Assembly: GCA_002369025.1 (NCBI GenBank)
Contig: DFDV01000067.1
Coordinates: 1-10,759 of the forward strand
Direction: 5' to 3'
Length of the DNA: 10,759 nt
Origin: Treponema sp. UBA3819
GTDB lineage: Bacteria > Spirochaetota > Spirochaetia > Treponematales > Treponemataceae
The notes beneath the pieces are model-generated. The model did no database searches. It was not told the DNA's origin and saw only the letters and a list, made by a program, of their open reading frames with translations. Position numbers and translations under genes: made by a program. This document shows, in pieces, positions 1 through 6,755 of the stretch; positions within the stretch are counted from its first letter, which is position 1, and each line of letters begins with the position of its first letter.

Positions 1-222
1 CACGCGCTCCCACCGTATTTAAAGAGTCTTGGAGTAGAGACTTTGATTCTCGGAAACCGCGGACAGGGTGCAATCGATGCAATTGCGGCTTCCGGACTCA
101 AAGAAATTCCGGGAATTACAGGCCCCGCCGATGAAGCCGCCAGCCTTTTTGCCAAAGGTGAGCTTAAAGGCAATTTTGACGCGAAGTGTGACCATCACCA
201 CGGCGAGCATCATGAGCATTAA
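1..222 (+). CDS. NifX/NifB-type FeMo-cofactor-binding domain protein (3' part)
   Basis: Partial gene: the window opens inside it in frame 1, and 73 residues remain before TAA at 220-222. The visible part reads LPPYLKSLGVETLILGNRGQ, then G-A-I-D-A-I-A-A-S-G, then a GITGPADEAASLFAKGELKG stretch. This is the pattern of the small stand-alone members of the dinitrogenase iron-molybdenum cofactor-binding family (COG1433, MTH1175-like), which have an RNase H-like fold and are often found in non-nitrogen-fixing anaerobes. The C-terminus is CDHHHGEHHEH, one Cys plus a His/Glu cluster, typical of these proteins and suggestive of metal binding. The biochemical role is poorly established; iron-sulfur or metal cofactor handling in the cytoplasm is the usual guess. 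The upstream operon is outside the window. Family assignment is fairly secure, function is not. Confidence 0.8.
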   Translation, partial: HALPPYLKSLGVETLILGNRGQGAIDAIAASGLKEIPGITGPADEAASLFAKGELKGNFDAKCDHHHGEHHEH

Positions 223-446
223 TTGACATGCTTGCCATCTACCGCAAAATTCACTATATTTAACTCGTAAAGCATAACGCACAGAAGTCTATTTCCAACG
301 CTAACAATTTCTTTTTTAGTATGTGCGTTTAATTATAGTTTTTGGCTATTTCCAGAAACTTTTACTTCTTATTTTTTATTTTCTTTACCGCAATACGGGC
401 TTGATGTTGGACTGGCGCCGAAAATCGAAACAAAACGAGGAAAGGT
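223..446. other. Intergenic gap, no gene seen
   Basis: This 224-nt stretch between the NifX-like gene and the Bro-N gene holds no convincing ORF, RNA gene or terminator hairpin. A TTGACA hexamer at 223-228 lies directly after the stop codon, but no -10 box sits at the normal spacing; the nearest TATATT (255-260) is 26 nt away. The segment from about 360 to 390 is very T-rich. The only supported site is the Shine-Dalgarno of the next gene at its right edge (AGGAAAGG, 438-445). Confidence 0.5.
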
Positions 447-815
447 ATGGAAAATTCTCACGCTCAGAACAAACTCAAACTGTTTGAAAACAAAAAAATC
501 CGTTATGTATGGAATGCCGAGGAAGAAGAATGGTATTTCTCGGTTATTGATGTTGTGGAAGTACTTTCGGGAAGTCAGAATCCACGGCGGTATTGGAGCG
601 ACTTGAAAATCAAGTTAGTCAAGGAAGGAAGTGAAGTGTACGATAAAATCGTACAGTTGAAACTTCAGGCAGCCGATGGAAAAATGCGTGAAACCGATGT
701 TCTTTCCACCAAAAATGTGCTGCGTTTAATACAGTCAATTCCTTCTCCAAAGGCTGAGCCGTTCAAGATGTGGCTTGCTCAGGTGGGAAATGACCGGCTT
801 GAACGCAAACGATAA
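447..815 (+). pseudogene. Bro-N domain protein, probably truncated (antirepressor/DinD-like)
   Basis: The 122-residue product begins at an ATG preceded by AGGA (438-441) at 5 nt. It carries a near-complete Bro-N domain: KIRYVWNAEEEEWYFSVIDV at about residues 17-36, followed by V-V-E-V-L, RRYWSDLKIKL, DGKMRETDV and the hallmark RLIQSIPSPKAEPFKMWLAQ. Bro-N proteins are DNA-binding and occur as phage antirepressors and in DinD-like stand-alone genes; members with this motif set are, as I recall them, usually about 250-300 residues, with the conserved region running on past A-x-V-G. Here the frame ends only ten residues after LAQ, in a short basic tail (G-N-D-R-L-E-R-K-R). A different frame continues from 790 to 858. 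I therefore read the gene as a remnant that kept its N-terminal domain and lost its middle. It could still make a short DNA-binding protein. No other phage gene is nearby. Confidence 0.7.
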
Positions 816-858
816 ACTTTCTCTGGAAATTCGAAATAAAAAATACATGGAGGAATAG
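790..858 (+). pseudogene. Possible out-of-frame C-terminal remnant of the Bro-N gene
   Basis: Overlapping the 3' end of the Bro-N gene in the +1 frame is a short open stretch of 22 codons beginning at ATG 790 and ending with TAG at 856-858. It reads MTGLNANDKLSLEIRNKKY and then M-E-E. Its composition (T-G-x-N-A-x-D-K-L, then a charged tail) resembles the C-terminal tails I recall from Bro-N/DinD-like proteins. This would fit an internal deletion joining the N-terminal domain to the extreme C-terminus out of frame. The similarity is from memory and short, so this is a suggestion. The stretch has no Shine-Dalgarno of its own, and its last codons overlap the GGAGGA that serves the next gene. Confidence 0.3.
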
Positions 859-863
859 TCAAA

Positions 864-1220
864 ATGATAAAAATCTACTGCTATGACCGATGCACGACCT
901 GTAAAAAAGCCCTGGCCTGGTGCGATTCAAAGGGCGTGAAATACGAAAAAATTGATATTAAAGGCGACCACCCTGACGAAGCGACTTTGCGGAAATTGCA
1001 CAAAAAAAGCGGGCTTCCGCTCAAAAAATTCTTCAACACAAGTGGAATGCTCTACCGTGAGCAGAATCTTTCCCAGAAATTGCCGGACATGAGTGAAGAC
1101 GAGCAGTTCAAACTTCTTGCGAGTGACGGAATGCTTGTAAAAAGGCCGTTGCTCGTAACGGAGAATGCAGTTTGCGCGGGCTTTAAAGAAGCGGAATGGG
1201 AGCAAATTTTGCTACAATAG
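864..1220 (+). CDS. ArsC/Spx-family thioredoxin-fold protein (YffB-like)
   Basis: This 118-residue cytoplasmic protein starts at an ATG with a strong GGAGGA (849-854) 9 nt upstream. The N-terminus MIKIYCYDRCTTCKKALAWC shows the ArsC-family thioredoxin fold with a C10-T-T-C13-K-K active site, followed by the usual second strand (GVKYEKIDIKGDHP). The central part has LRKLHKKSGLPLKKFFNTSG and the family Y-R-x-x-x-L-x-x-K-L-P stretch. A K-R-P-L-L motif at about residues 93-97 contains the arginine typical of the family, and the length matches the usual 110-120 residues. Relatives include arsenate reductase-like YffB proteins and the Spx/MgsR regulators. CxxC occurs in Spx and in many uncharacterised anaerobe members, so arsenate reduction is not implied, and no arsenic resistance genes are nearby. 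A thiol-disulfide or glutathione-linked reductase role is the general expectation. Further cysteines are at residues 6, 20 and 104. Confidence 0.85.
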   Translation: MIKIYCYDRCTTCKKALAWCDSKGVKYEKIDIKGDHPDEATLRKLHKKSGLPLKKFFNTSGMLYREQNLSQKLPDMSEDEQFKLLASDGMLVKRPLLVTENAVCAGFKEAEWEQILLQ

Positions 1221-1230
1221 AAATGTGCAA

Positions 1231-1323
1231 GGGATAGGAGTAGCGGCGATAGCCGTTGCGTAGCAATGGAGCGATAGCGGAACTACGGATAGCCCGACCC
1301 ACGCATGCGTGGGATGCACCCAA
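1231..1323. repeat. Palindrome-rich intergenic element
   Basis: The 120-nt gap between the two ArsC-like genes is mostly one structured, GC-richer block. It contains CGGC-GATA-GCCG; a 7-bp hairpin with one G-U pair, CCGTTGC (1253-1259) against GCAATGG (1263-1269), with a GTA loop; several copies of GATAGC/GATAGCC; and a perfect 16-nt palindrome at 1298-1313. The outer segments GGG-x-TA...GTAG and CTAC...TA-x-CCC also pair imperfectly, so the whole block can fold as a branched stem. It is non-coding and looks like a dispersed intergenic repeat (REP/MITE-like). Copy number cannot be judged from one window. It ends before the AAGGA (1330-1334) of the next gene. Confidence 0.55.
1298..1313. repeat. 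Perfect 16-nt palindrome
   Basis: CCCACGCATGCGTGGG reads identically on both strands. It forms the right edge of the larger intergenic element, 27 nt upstream of the second ArsC-like start codon. With no loop and no T-tract it is a poor intrinsic terminator. It could be an operator, a cruciform or the terminal part of a repeat unit. Confidence 0.6.
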
Positions 1324-1340
1324 ATAAATAAGGATAAAAC

Positions 1341-1700
1341 ATGATTCAGATTTTTGGAACAAACAAATCTTTTGATACAAAAAGCGCACAAAGATTTTTT
1401 AAGGAACGGCGGATTGCTTTTCAGTTCGTTGACCTCAAAGAAAAGGAAATGAGCGAAGGTGAATTTGACTCGGTTGTGAACGCACTTGCCCGGACTGAAG
1501 GCAGTCGTGCAGAAGCAATAGAGGCCATGATTGACCAGAAATCAAAGGACTACGCTTCGATTGCCTATCTTGACGACAGCGAAAAAGAAGAAAAACTCTT
1601 CGAGAATCAGGCCAAACTTTTGAAACAGCCAGTCTGCAGGAATGGAAAGACCGATGCCACCGTGGGAATGGCAGAAAAAGTCTGGGAAGGCTGGAAGTAG
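1341..1700 (+). CDS. ArsC-like thioredoxin-fold protein lacking the catalytic cysteine
   Basis: A 119-residue protein with start ATG preceded by AAGGA (1330-1334) at 6 nt. It follows the ArsC-family layout: MIQIFGTNKSFDTKSAQRFF is strand 1, the active-site loop and helix 1; then ERRIAFQFVDLKEKEMSEGE; then the long helical insert with EAMIDQKSKD; and finally L-L-K-Q-P-V-C-R-N-G, which occupies the position of the family's K-x-P-[IL]-x-R-x-G strand. The loop residue that is Cys in typical relatives (G-T-x-K-C-F-D-T-K-K) is Ser10 here, and the only Cys is Cys99. A conventional thiol mechanism is therefore unlikely unless Cys99 is used. The Arg100 after the cis-Pro-like strand is kept. It is the tandem neighbour of another ArsC-like gene but clearly a different subfamily. 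It may be a non-enzymatic or regulatory thioredoxin-fold protein. Confidence 0.78.
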   Translation: MIQIFGTNKSFDTKSAQRFFKERRIAFQFVDLKEKEMSEGEFDSVVNALARTEGSRAEAIEAMIDQKSKDYASIAYLDDSEKEEKLFENQAKLLKQPVCRNGKTDATVGMAEKVWEGWK

Positions 1701-1782
1701 ATTCAACCCTGGTTGGCTGAGCGTAACCGAAAGCAGACTATCGTTTGCGTGCCTTTCTCCAGACTCATTGACTCAAACTCAT
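1701..1782. other. Convergent spacer with weak inverted repeats
   Basis: This 82-nt region separates two convergent genes. It contains CAACC-CT-GGTTG (1704-1715), a GGTT...AACC pair around GGCTGAGCGT, and two copies of ACTCATT (1763-1769 and 1777-1783). None has the stem-plus-T-tract form of a clear intrinsic terminator. The GGCTGAGCGTAACCGAAAGC portion (1715-1734) resembles dispersed intergenic repeats I recall from other gut bacteria, but this cannot be confirmed here. Confidence 0.3.
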
Positions 1783-2325
1783 TCAAAACCTTAAATCCTT
1801 CACCGCCTTATATTCTTCAACGAGCATTTGCACTGTAAATCGTGCGTTTGCCGGGCTTGTGCTCGGAAGACAGGTACAGGTGAGTCCGAATTGTTTTTCA
1901 TAGGAAGTACAGTGCTTTTTCCAGAGTGCGGCAGCCCTTTTCCCGGTAAAAAAGACATGGCGGATTTTTGAATTTGCGGAAATTTCCGTAAAATCATTTG
2001 GAATCTCTTGTTTTATTGAAGAATCCGCCGCGCCTTCAATCTGACAGCTTGCAATAACATCCCAAAGAGCAAGATTGTGCCGTAAAAGAAAATCTTTCCG
2101 TTCTGTAATGGCAGCTTCTGTTTCGGAAGCATTGTTTTCAAAAGAAAGCCTTTCGCCAAAAACAGCCGGAAGAACATGCCAGAATCTGTTCTGCGGATGC
2201 ATGTAATAGAATCCTGCTTGTCTGCTCGCCGGTGAAGGCATCGTACCCAAAAGAAGCACTGTGCTTTCTGGCGACCAGACTGGCTCAAGCGGATGTGTTA
2301 CTCGAATAGCGGAAGGAGATTGCAT
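1783..2325 (-). CDS. DNA-deoxyinosine glycosylase (uracil-DNA glycosylase superfamily)
   Basis: Read from ATG at 2325, the product is 180 residues; an upstream in-frame TTG at 2373 would add 16 residues that include the promoter -10 box, so I prefer the ATG. The motifs are those of the hypoxanthine-DNA glycosylase branch of the UDG superfamily: V-L-L-L-G-T-M-P-S at 23-31, the aromatic-rich GFYYMHPQNRFWHVLPAVFG at 38-57, LALWDVIASC at 85-94, I-R-H-V-F-F-T-G at 121-128 and the C-terminal loop LPSTSPANA at 153-161. Enzymes of this group excise deaminated adenine (hypoxanthine), and some act on uracil in G:U mismatches, starting base-excision repair in the cytoplasm. The length is close to the family norm. 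The gene is alone on this strand, convergent with the ArsC-like genes and divergent from the EAL regulator. No Shine-Dalgarno precedes the ATG. Confidence 0.85.
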   Translation of the reverse strand: MQSPSAIRVTHPLEPVWSPESTVLLLGTMPSPASRQAGFYYMHPQNRFWHVLPAVFGERLSFENNASETEAAITERKDFLLRHNLALWDVIASCQIEGAADSSIKQEIPNDFTEISANSKIRHVFFTGKRAAALWKKHCTSYEKQFGLTCTCLPSTSPANARFTVQMLVEEYKAVKDLRF

Positions 2326-2332
2326 CAGGAAG

Positions 2333-2338
2333 ATTATA
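2333..2338 (-). promoter_or_regulatory. Extended -10 promoter element of the glycosylase gene
   Basis: On the minus strand the sequence reads TGCTATAAT, a TGn-extended consensus -10. Only 7 nt lie between its end and the chosen ATG, so transcription would begin at or next to the start codon. No convincing -35 box is visible at 16-18 nt; extended -10 promoters can work without one. Confidence 0.5.
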
Positions 2339-2442
2339 GCATGAAAATGAGGAGATTTCGTAACAAAAATCAACAGATTGTAGTCGCGGAGTTCCCCCCA
2401 CCCTCACATTCTTTCCCTATCGCTTTTTACGCATTTATGCTT

Positions 2443-2448
2443 TATAAT
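2443..2448 (+). promoter_or_regulatory. -10 promoter element of the signalling operon
   Basis: A perfect TATAAT in an A/T-rich stretch ends 8 nt before the ATG at 2457. The expected -35 position (about 2420-2425) has no good match. There is no purine-rich ribosome binding site between the -10 box and the ATG, so the mRNA may be leaderless or nearly so. It faces away from the glycosylase promoter about 105 nt to the left. Confidence 0.5.
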
Positions 2449-2456
2449 CATAATGT

Positions 2457-4139
2457 ATGAGAACTGCGAACAAATTATTTGAGCAAAAAGTTTTAATTGT
2501 TGATGATGAAGAAATCAACCGCGAGATTCTGGGAAACATAATTGAGTCAGAGTACAAGGTTGATTTTGCGAAAGACGGTAAAGAGGCTCTGGAAAAAATC
2601 CATGACAAAAGTGACGGGATTTCTCTGGTGCTGCTGGACATTCTTATGCCGGAACTTTCGGGTTTTGATGTTCTTAAGCAGTTGCAGGAAGAAGGTCTGC
2701 TTTCTGAGATTCCGGTGATTGTCCTTACTTCAGAAAAAGATTCGGAAATAGAAAGCCTTAAACTGGGTGCGGCTGATTTTCTTACCAAGCCTTATGACCG
2801 GCCTGAGGTTATTCTTGCCCGCGTGCGTCACTCTATGGAACTTTTTGAAAATTCCAGAATCATTACGGCAACTGAATTTGATAAACTTACCGGTCTTTAT
2901 AGTCCTGAATTTTTCTTTGAATACGCCAGCCTTTATGACCAGCGTTTCCCCAAGCAGGTTATGGATGCTGTGGTCATAAACTTTGCCCGCTTTCATCTTC
3001 TGAATGAACTGAAGGGCCGCGTTTTTGGAGATAAAATTCTTTCTGCCATGGCAGAAGGAATTCGCAGTATCATCTTAAAGTATGGCGGTATTGCAGGCCG
3101 TAGAGATGCTGACACTTTCTTTGCCTATATTCCTCATCTAGACGACTACAAAATCATCATAAATGCCATAAACGAAAATCTTTCTTCCCTGCTCAAAGCA
3201 TCGGAAACAAGGCTTCGTCTCGGCGCTTACAGTGATACGGAAAAGAGTCAGCCTCTGCTGCTTCGTTTTGACCATGCTCTCCAGGCCTGTAATTCTATCC
3301 GCAACAAGGTGGGAGAAGAAATCTGTATTTATGACAGTCAGATGGCAGAAAGGGAAGTCTTTAATGCTCACCTGCTGGAAGATTTTGAAGCCGCTATTGA
3401 ACAAAAGCAGTTCAAGGTAAACTATCAGCCCAAGTTCAATATCACTGGTGACAAGCCCCTTCTCTGCTCTGCTGAAGCTCTTGTCCGCTGGATTCATCCT
3501 GACCTTGGTTTTGTGCGCCCGGATCTTTTCATTCCGCTTTTTGAAGAAAATGGTCTTGTCACAAAACTTGACCGCTATGTATGGGAAGAATCTGCAAAAC
3601 AGATTGCCCGCTGGAAAAAAGAACTGGGGGTAACAATCCCGGTTTCAGTAAATGTTTCACGCATAGATATTGCCGCTCCAGACATGACAGACTTTATCAC
3701 AAAAATCGTTAAGGAAAACGGCCTGGACCCAAAAGAATACATGCTCGAAATCACCGAGTCTGCCTATACCGAAGATTCAAAACACATAATCGAAATTGTA
3801 GAAAATCTTCGCGCTCTTGGTCATAAAATTGAAATGGACGACTTTGGTTCAGGCTATTCTTCACTTAACATGCTTACTTCCATGCCGATTGATGCCCTCA
3901 AAATGGACAAGGCATTTATCCGCAACATCAAACTGGGCAACAAGGAAATGGAACTGGTTACCCTGGTGTTAAAAATTGCACAGACTCTTGGAGTTCCGGT
4001 CATTGCAGAAGGTGTTGAAACGGAAGAAGAGTACATGCTTTTGAAAAAAGCCGGCTGCGACATCATTCAGGGCTACTATTTTTCAAAGCCGATTGCTCCG
4101 GAAGAATTTGAAAAATTCAAAGCCGCCGGCCAGATTTAG
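2457..4139 (+). CDS. Response regulator, REC - degenerate GGDEF - EAL phosphodiesterase
   Basis: A 560-residue cytoplasmic protein. The receiver domain (about 10-125) has the acidic pair D16-D17, phospho-acceptor D61 in L-L-D-I-L-M-P, T91 and K111 in T-K-P. The middle domain (about 140-295) starts with D-K-L-T-G-L-Y like a GGDEF domain, but the signature loop is R-D-A-D-T at 216-220, so cyclase activity is unlikely. The C-terminal EAL domain (about 305-555) keeps the metal and catalytic set: E340-A-L-V-R-W, N399 in S-V-N-V-S-R, E431 in E-I-T-E-S, D461-D462 in D-D-F-G-S-G, K482, E518 in A-E-G-V-E and Q538-G-Y-Y. It should hydrolyse c-di-GMP to pGpG in response to phosphorylation. The degenerate GGDEF may bind GTP or serve as a linker. 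It leads the operon, and the hybrid kinase follows 30 nt later, making that kinase the likely partner. Confidence 0.93.
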   Translation: MRTANKLFEQKVLIVDDEEINREILGNIIESEYKVDFAKDGKEALEKIHDKSDGISLVLLDILMPELSGFDVLKQLQEEGLLSEIPVIVLTSEKDSEIESLKLGAADFLTKPYDRPEVILARVRHSMELFENSRIITATEFDKLTGLYSPEFFFEYASLYDQRFPKQVMDAVVINFARFHLLNELKGRVFGDKILSAMAEGIRSIILKYGGIAGRRDADTFFAYIPHLDDYKIIINAINENLSSLLKASETRLRLGAYSDTEKSQPLLLRFDHALQACNSIRNKVGEEICIYDSQMAEREVFNAHLLEDFEAAIEQKQFKVNYQPKFNITGDKPLLCSAEALVRWIHPDLGFVRPDLFIPLFEENGLVTKLDRYVWEESAKQIARWKKELGVTIPVSVNVSRIDIAAPDMTDFITKIVKENGLDPKEYMLEITESAYTEDSKHIIEIVENLRALGHKIEMDDFGSGYSSLNMLTSMPIDALKMDKAFIRNIKLGNKEMELVTLVLKIAQTLGVPVIAEGVETEEEYMLLKKAGCDIIQGYYFSKPIAPEEFEKFKAAGQI

Positions 4140-4169
4140 CAGAAAGTTTTCCCTGCAGGAGAAAAAAAT

Positions 4170-6755
4170 ATGAAAAAGCTTCCCATACTGATTACAAATA
4201 TTGTCATAATCGGTTTTATAATGATTTTTGTCGCCCTGCACGTGACTAATCAGGGAAAGCTTCATATCTCAAGCAACAAAGAAAACTTTGAAAATATGAC
4301 TCTCAGTCTGGAGCGCGTTACAACCTACTACCTGGAAGGTGAGCAGCGTCTCTGTAATTCCTGGGCCCGCTACATAAACAACAATAATCTTACAGTAAAG
4401 GAAACGATTGAATATCTGAATATGGTTCAGGTAGTAAAAGCTTATTCCTCCCATATCATCATGCTGGACACTCTCGAAGGTCTTTCAAACAGGGCTCATA
4501 CCGACAACCCGGATGATAATACGGTTTCCTACGCAAATATTGATATCCTTTCTTCCCTGACAAATTTGCGCTCTGAACTTGAACCTGAACACAACACCTA
4601 TCTGTATACAAATTCTTTTGATTCCGTTCATGTTACCCGTTCCTATACAAACCCTGTAAACGGAATTCAATCCATTGCCTTTTGTGATGTTGTAAATCTT
4701 ACGGCAGAAGACGGAAAACTGAAAAAAGCCCTGCTTATGCGCATCATCCCGCTGGAAAATATTTCGGAAAAATGGAGTTTCCCCACAGAGCATTATGAAG
4801 ACGCCCAGATTTCTATGATTGATTCAGAGGGAAACTACATCATCAAGGGAAAATCCTTTAAAAACTCAAACTTTTTTGAATTTTATAAATCTTATAACGC
4901 ATCAGACTATCACGACATGGAAGCCCTGCAAGAACTGGTACACAAACGCGGTAGTTTTATAATGAAAAACTCCAAAGGCGAAGACTGCCTTATTTCTCAT
5001 GTTCCGGTAAATTCCGCTTCTGACTGGTCAATTATCTCCTACATTCCCCTTCAGAGCATCAATAAAAATGAAACAGACTGGATCCTGCTGGGTGTCGTAG
5101 CCCTGGGGCTTTTAATTCTGCTCACCACGGATATTATTGTATTTGCACGCTTTAACCAGAAACTTGCCGTAACTGCAAAAGAAGCAGAATCAGCAAACCG
5201 GGCAAAAACTGACTTCCTTTCCACCATGTCTCACGACATCCGCACTCCCATGAATGCAATCATAGGCCTTACAACAATTGCAGAAAAAAATGTAAGGGCA
5301 CCGGATATGGTTTCCGAAAACCTCAAGAAAATCCGTCTTGCAAGCAACCATCTTTTGACCCTCATCAATGATATTCTGGATATTTCAAAAGTAGAAAGCG
5401 GCCGCCTTAATCTTTCCCCGGTTGTTTTTTCAATTGTGAACTCAGCAGAAAATCTTGTGAACATTTCACAACCAATGGTAAGGCAAAAAAATATCGACTT
5501 CCGTTTTAGAAGCAGGAATATCATACATGAATATCTCTATGCCGACCAGCTTAGAATCAATCAGATTTTCATAAACATTCTTTCCAATGCACTAAAATAT
5601 ACACCGGAAGGAAAATCAGTGTATGTTGATATGAGCCAGCTGCCAAGTGAAAAAGAAGGCTGTGTCAAACTCATCTACAAGGTAACTGATACGGGAATCG
5701 GAATGTCGCCGGAATACATGAAAGAAATGTATTCACCCTTTACCCGTCAGACAGACAGCCGCATAAATGCCATTCAGGGAACAGGTCTGGGTCTGGCCAT
5801 TACAAAAAAGATGGTAGATCTGATGGAAGGCACAATTGAATGTCAGAGTACAGAAGGAAAAGGAACCTGTTTTACAGTAAGCCTCGATATCAGGACAAGC
5901 GACAAGAGCGAAGAAGAGATGACCCTTCCGCCGCTTGAAGTTCTTGTCATTGATGATGACGATGTTCTTCTTGAAACTGCCTTTGACACCCTCACAGCCC
6001 TGGGAACCAAACCTGAACTTGCAGAATCCGGAGAGGCAGCACTTGAAAAAATCATTGAAAAAAAGAAAGAAGAAAAGCTGTACGACCTCATAATTCTGGA
6101 CTGGAAAATGCCAGACATTTCCGGGCTTGAACTTACAAAAAAAATCCGCCAGATTGCAGGAGAAGACCTTTCCATTATCCTCGTTTCTGCCTATGACTGG
6201 AGTCAGATAGAAAACGATGCCAAAGAAGCAGGCGTAAATGGATTTATAAGCAAACCGCTTTTCCGTTCTTCCCTCTTTAAAAAGATTTCGGAAGTTATGG
6301 GTCTGGATAAAGACAGCGCAGATCAGGAAGAAAATAATTCTGAACTTGCCGGCATGCATGTTCTTGTCGCCGAAGACATGGATGTAAACTGGGAAATCAT
6401 TCACACCCTTCTGGAAATGTACGGCATAGAAAGCGAACGGGCAGAAAATGGTAAAATCGCTCTGGAAAAACTGCGCAATATGCAGCCGGCACAATTTGAT
6501 GTAGTCTTTATGGATATTCAGATGCCGGAAATAAACGGTCTGGATGCAACCAGGGAAATCCGCAAACTGGAAAATCCCTATGCCGCCGGAATTCCCATTA
6601 TTGCCATGACTGCCGATGCTTTTTCTGAAAATGTCGCAGCCTGTCTGGAAGCAGGAATGAACGGTCACATTGCAAAACCAATTGATATGAAACTGGTCGT
6701 AAAAGAACTGAAAAAAATACAGCAGGCCGAGCCTGATTTTTACAAGGAGACATGA
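4170..6755 (+). CDS. Hybrid sensor histidine kinase with two receiver domains
   Basis: An 861-residue inner-membrane protein with AGGAG (4157-4161) 8 nt before its ATG. One membrane segment spans about 6-24 and a second about 303-326 (WILLGVVALGLLILL core). They flank an extracytoplasmic sensor of roughly 275 residues whose membrane-proximal half (A-Q-I-S-M-I-D-S-E-G-N-Y-I, then D-W-S-I-I-S-Y-I-P) resembles a Cache domain. The HisKA domain has H355 in M-S-H-D-I-R-T-P. The HATPase has N469/N473 in the N box, D507-T-G-I-G-M and Q-G-T-G-L-G-L-A at 536-543. Two receivers follow: one with D595-D597 and D644 in L-D-W-K-M-P, and K695; one with E735-D736, D782 in M-D-I-Q-M-P, T814 and K836. No C-terminal Hpt domain is present. 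The stop codon overlaps the lipoprotein start (ATGA), so the two are probably translationally coupled. The likely output is the EAL regulator upstream. Confidence 0.93.
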   Translation: MKKLPILITNIVIIGFIMIFVALHVTNQGKLHISSNKENFENMTLSLERVTTYYLEGEQRLCNSWARYINNNNLTVKETIEYLNMVQVVKAYSSHIIMLDTLEGLSNRAHTDNPDDNTVSYANIDILSSLTNLRSELEPEHNTYLYTNSFDSVHVTRSYTNPVNGIQSIAFCDVVNLTAEDGKLKKALLMRIIPLENISEKWSFPTEHYEDAQISMIDSEGNYIIKGKSFKNSNFFEFYKSYNASDYHDMEALQELVHKRGSFIMKNSKGEDCLISHVPVNSASDWSIISYIPLQSINKNETDWILLGVVALGLLILLTTDIIVFARFNQKLAVTAKEAESANRAKTDFLSTMSHDIRTPMNAIIGLTTIAEKNVRAPDMVSENLKKIRLASNHLLTLINDILDISKVESGRLNLSPVVFSIVNSAENLVNISQPMVRQKNIDFRFRSRNIIHEYLYADQLRINQIFINILSNALKYTPEGKSVYVDMSQLPSEKEGCVKLIYKVTDTGIGMSPEYMKEMYSPFTRQTDSRINAIQGTGLGLAITKKMVDLMEGTIECQSTEGKGTCFTVSLDIRTSDKSEEEMTLPPLEVLVIDDDDVLLETAFDTLTALGTKPELAESGEAALEKIIEKKKEEKLYDLIILDWKMPDISGLELTKKIRQIAGEDLSIILVSAYDWSQIENDAKEAGVNGFISKPLFRSSLFKKISEVMGLDKDSADQEENNSELAGMHVLVAEDMDVNWEIIHTLLEMYGIESERAENGKIALEKLRNMQPAQFDVVFMDIQMPEINGLDATREIRKLENPYAAGIPIIAMTADAFSENVAACLEAGMNGHIAKPIDMKLVVKELKKIQQAEPDFYKET

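Noticed and set aside
223..260. Promoter from TTGACA at 223-228 with TATATT at 255-260
   Set aside because: The 26-nt spacing is far outside the normal 16-18 nt, and no -10 box is found at the correct distance.
864..1220. Calling the first ArsC-like gene a true arsenate reductase
   Set aside because: The CxxC site and absence of ars genes fit the YffB/Spx-like group better than classical ArsC.
1298..1313. The perfect palindrome as an intrinsic terminator for the first ArsC-like gene
   Set aside because: There is no loop and no T-tract on either side, and it lies about 78 nt past the stop codon within a larger repeated structure.
2326..2373. Upstream TTG start at 2373 for the glycosylase
   Set aside because: The added 16 residues would encode the promoter -10 box, match no family N-terminus that I know, and the ATG at 2325 gives the usual length.
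3138..3497. A 119-residue minus-strand open frame under the EAL regulator
   Set aside because: It lies entirely within the coding region of a well-supported protein and shows no family pattern.
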